Origin: Biomphalaria glabrata
Taxonomy: Eukaryota; Mollusca; Gastropoda; Planorbidae
Length of the DNA: 64,000 nucleotides
Assembly (NCBI RefSeq): GCF_947242115.1
Contig: NC_074711.1
Span: 57,868,963 to 57,932,962, forward strand
Direction of reading: 5' to 3'
Shown here: piece after piece, positions 54,346 through 64,000 of the stretch
How the letters are laid out: the number at the start of each line of letters is the position of its first letter
Numbering within the stretch: the first letter of the stretch is position 1
Notes under the pieces: generated by a model
The model's database searches: none
What the model was told of the DNA's origin: nothing
What the model saw: the letters and a program-made list of their open reading frames with translations, nothing else
Made by a program: the position numbers and the translations under genes

Positions 54346-54394
54346 ATATTTCTTATACATAAGAGAACCGAACTGCTAAATTTTTTACAAAGCT

Positions 54395-54945
54395 TAAAAT
54401 CAACTCACTTTGTCTGGGTGGAATCTAGTACACGTTATTTTTACAATTTTCTCGGAACAAGTTGAAACTGCACGATTACTTCTTGTTGATGGCAACACAT
54501 GCATCAACAAAAAAAAAAAATTACCAATTTTTATGTCAATTAGTTGTCATTAATTGTGTTTTATACAGAAAGTGGGGCTTACTAAGCTAAGGGGAGATTA
54601 GCCTTCTGTAGATAAATAAGTAGTTAGCTAAATTTTTTTAATTACCAATAGACTAAAACATTTTACTGCATAGCTCAGTGGCTAACAAGTCAGCCTACCA
54701 TCAGGTCCACTCCAGTTCGAATTCAGACTCGAGCAATTTTGTTTAAAATGGTTTTTGAAAAGGCAGCACAAAAGTGGTTCGATTATAATGCACTGGCATG
54801 CTATAATCATGAAAGTTTCTTTTAAAAAATATAATAGAAATAATTGCAATTGTACACATTTATTTTTGTTAGTCTTGATGTACTAAAAAATTGATTCAAA
54901 ATAATTGATGCAATTTCATACAATATAAGCTTTATTTCAGAATTT
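54395..54945 (+). repeat. Dispersed R1 repeat with tRNA-like module, best copy
   Basis: TTTGTCTGGGTGGAATCTAG, CTTGTTGATGGCAACACATG, then tRNA-like CATAGCTCAGTGGCTAACAA and AGTTCGAATTCAGACTCGAG, then AAAAGGCAGCACAAAAGTGG and the 3' GATTCAAAATAATTGATG end. It shows A-box and B-box-like words in the right order and spacing. Confidence 0.78.
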
Positions 54946-56059
54946 GGCATGGTGGTAAACAATTGTTTTAGATTGGTCAATATCAAATGTTCAACATACC
55001 AGAAAGATTCCTTATTTATTATTTAGGAGAAAGATTTACAAAAACAAAACCCAACAAAGAGAATGATTGTAAACATGGGCTTTATTTTCACTGACCAATA
55101 CAACCAATGTACTTCAGCACTGTTACACTCACTGATCACAATACAAACACATACGGTACACAATGAACACAATTCATGAGCATGAAATTAAGACTATGCA
55201 ATATAAATCAAGTTGCCATGTGACCTGTTTCCAATGAAATGAAGTTTTTTTTTTAAAATGGGGGGTTTGGGGGGTGGAAAGAAGAAATCAGCATTTGTCT
55301 GAAAAAATATTTTGAAAAGATGAATGTTAGGACTTTGTAGTTTTAAAACTACCCAGTATTATTCTAAAGAAACAAAAACAATCCTTTCTAGCTTTGAACA
55401 AAATATAGTATCTCATTAACACTGAAATATAATATTATAGATTAACAATTTGTTAAATCTTGGAATATTTATATTAAAATAGGCTATAAAACATAACATT
55501 TAGAATTACATAAGTATTGAGTGGGAGTTCAAATGTACCTTTCCATGTGATGGCTATAAAATGTTTTAGAAAATTTCAAATCATTACAAATTTGATCTGA
55601 TTAGTTTTCGCGCCTCAAAATTTGTGGACTACATAGACTTGTACTTCACCTAGATGTACAATTTTAAATGTGGAGTTATTATATTTAATGTACAATACAG
55701 ATAGTGACTTCTGAACTTTGGTATTTCATATTGATAGCAATACATAGCCATTATTTAGTCAATACTGTAGACCTATTTAGTATTGAACCTTTTAACAAAA
55801 ATACTGTACATCTAGTCCAACAAATGTTTGTGAGAACAATGTTCAGTTTAAAGGGATTTCTTCAACTAATAAAAGGGAAACCATTTAAAATTAACCATGA
55901 AGACTGCAAAAAGCTTTGCAATAAAAAATAACACGCTCATGTCTAAATAAAGATAGATGTGACTTTCCCATGCACCCAAAGAGATTGAAGATGGATTGAC
56001 AAGACAAAACTTTTGTCACTGCACCTTTTCTGAACATTAGTTTGTGTTATGAAAGCACA

Positions 56060-56249
56060 TAATTCAACATCTATCATCTGTAATTCAACATCTATCATCT
56101 GTAATTCAACATCTATCATCTGTAATTCAACATCTATCATCTGTAATTCAACATCTATCATATGTAATTCATCAATTATGAAATTTAATTAAACATCTAT
56201 TGTATGTAATTAAATATCTATCATATGTAATTCAACATCTATCATATAG
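56060..56249. repeat. 21-bp minisatellite
   Basis: AATTCAACATCTATCATCTGT is repeated five times perfectly, then in degenerate form. Read on the minus strand it gives an open MIDVELQ heptad-like repeat, which is a by-product of the 21-bp period. Confidence 0.95.
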
Positions 56250-56760
56250 TTATTTTAAAGTTTAAAATGGCTACTTCTGAGGCACCATGTTAACAACAGA
56301 TGACTCTTATTGGATGTGCTTCAGACTACAGTGGTCTGTTTGAACTACAGTGGTTAGTTCAGACTGTAAAAAGAAAACAAGACTAAAGAGTGATCAGATC
56401 TTATTTTTAAAACAAAACCTATCCAATCATTTTTTAAAAGAAACATTGTTGAGAAAATGTTTATACCTTTCAATAAATAATTGTATTGCACAAATAACAT
56501 ATGCTTCACACACAAAAATACAACAATATAACAGCCATAGGTAAATATCAAATAAAAATATAGTATTTGAGACAACTCATATATCACAAATTCATCCACC
56601 AAAAAAACAATAGAAGACGATTTGAAATAATCACAATATAAACCAATATCTGAAAAAAAAAAAAAAGGTCATATTATTAGAAAGGCTACATAGCATATTT
56701 CAATAAATAAATAGTTATTAATACCCAGATTTGTGCTATCCAACTTTGGTATAACAGAGA

Positions 56761-56764
<4 letters not shown>

Positions 56765-56847
<83 letters not shown>
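56765..56847. repeat. (TA)41 microsatellite
   Basis: About 83 bp of uninterrupted TA, likely polymorphic in length. Confidence 0.97.
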
Positions 56848-56848
<1 letters not shown>

Positions 56849-57359
56849 CTTTGACTTAGATCCATCCACAAAATTAGCGCTTGGAAGGCATCTCTACCAG
56901 ATCAATCAATAGCCACGACATAAATAAATAAAAAAGTGGTAAACTGCTTGGCTTCCAAAAAAAGGAGAGATACAATGTTAAAGACAATAATTTTAGTTCA
57001 GTTGGGAAGAGTGCTAGTCACATGACACTCTCTTAACTGTAAGCCATAGAAAGAGGGACACTTGTTTAAAATGTTACTTTCTATAACACTTTAAAGGAAG
57101 CTCATAAGAAAGGCAAAATGTTCATTATATGTGCCAAAGGAATGCTTTCTTATGGTAATATTCTGTTAGGAATGTCAATAAAAATAAATAGTACAAGAGT
57201 TTAAGTTGAAACCAAGCTAGATAAAAAGTAAATAGAACACATCATTCTGGACTCAACTGTACACTAGTTGACTGTACTGAACAGCATTATATTTCACTAA
57301 TAAATTGAAAATAAAGTATTCAATGACTGAACTCAGTCAAATAAAGGTCTGCCAAGGAC

Positions 57360-57545
57360 AGTCCCAAGCCTGAATTTAAAAAACGAGTTGGGTTGGGCAT
57401 AGAGCTATCTACCCTACACCAGCTACAGAAATGTCAAACAGCAAACTGATGTTGTGGACCTAGGAGAAGACCTTTAGACACCTGGAGGAAACTGGTTGGT
57501 GGCTTATGCCCAAGGTTGGACCACAGGCAGAGATGAGATGATTAA
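57360..57545 (+). mobile_element. LINE 3' end relic
   Basis: GAGTTGGGTTGGGCATAGAG, CTGGAGGAAACTGGTTGGTG and GGCTTATGCCCAAGGTTGGA, then CCACAGGCAGA match the 3' end of the LINE relic at 32480-32935 (AGGAAGCTGGTTGGTGACCT, ATGCCCTAGACGGGACCACA). Confidence 0.6.
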
Positions 57546-57854
57546 TTAATTTGTCATAACTAATTTGTCATAGAGACAAGAAATTTGAAAAGTTAATTCA
57601 ACATTATTATTATCCTTAACATTTTATGAATATTATTATAATTAAATTAAATAGATTGTCTACTGATTTGGACAAGGACCTTTAAGTTATTTTAAGCAGT
57701 ACAAAACTTCTATTTGGAAACATGTCCTTCACTCTAAGAGTAAGGTTCAAATAAAACTTTTCCTGACTAGTATGTAAACAAATGAAAAAATAAATAACAA
57801 TAATACCATGATTTAAAGTCACAGTAAGTAAATATAAATGCATATATCACAGTG

Positions 57855-63961
<6,107 letters not shown>

Positions 63962-64000
63962 CTGAACATACTAATAACATTTCAAAACAAGCATATTTCA

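Larger units (their letters stand above)
54950..57854 (-). other. 3' flank or long 3' UTR of the CCDC149 gene
   Basis: No coding similarity. A minus-strand AATAAA lies near 55079 (TTTATT on plus). The stretch contains a 21-bp minisatellite, a TA microsatellite, a degenerate SINE body at 57000-57065 and a LINE 3' end at 57360-57545. Whether it is transcribed cannot be told from sequence. Confidence 0.35.

Noticed and set aside
54660-54740. Genuine tRNA gene
   Set aside because: A-box and B-box-like words exist, but the cloverleaf is not kept and the sequence continues into a dispersed repeat body. It is a SINE head.
56061-56160. Minus-strand protein repeat MIDVELQ, five times
   Set aside because: It is the translation of a 21-bp (seven-codon) minisatellite; other frames are also open, and no gene context supports it.

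Overview
The window is nuclear DNA from an animal with an AT-rich, repeat-loaded genome. The gene content (a three-domain IGFBP7-type protein, SEC23IP/DDHD2, CCDC149) and the style of its repeats suggest a gastropod mollusc, probably a freshwater pulmonate such as a planorbid snail. This assignment is inference: no mitochondrial or rRNA marker is present. Genes are made of many small exons with GT-AG introns of 0.1-4 kb; exon lists below were joined by hand from splice signals and reading phase.

Layout. (1) 450-14213, minus: the 5' thirteen coding exons of a SEC23IP/DDHD2-family gene (proline-rich N-terminus, WWE-like domain, GHSLG lipase motif, SAM domain); the DDHD end lies off the left edge. 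(2) 15.1-26.8 kb: a transposon graveyard holding hAT transposase relics, several LINE ORF2 fragments and tRNA-derived SINEs. (3) 27087-31820, plus: a complete five-exon IGFBP7-like gene (signal peptide, IGFBP domain, Kazal, Ig). (4) 32-42.7 kb: LINE relics, a 29-bp AT-rich satellite block split by a solo LTR, and a 42-bp minisatellite into which both a complete-ended hAT element and a 5'-truncated LINE have jumped. (5) 42725-49036, minus: a complete six-exon gene for a secreted, heavily glycosylated precursor with a furin-type RVKR site and a cysteine-rich C-terminal part whose short motif resembles trunk/PTTH-type ligands. A decayed inverted copy of its first exon lies 2.3 kb upstream. (6) 50-57.8 kb: more LINE, hAT and SINE debris plus minisatellites. 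(7) 57855-63961, minus: the 3' eight coding exons of CCDC149; its 5' end lies off the right edge.

The three secreted or trafficking genes show no operon-like relation. The most unusual items are the uncharacterised precursor with its inverted exon-1 duplicate, the changed catalytic-loop residues in the SEC23IP-like lipase region, and the nested insertions that give a relative order of events in the minisatellite at 38-41 kb.
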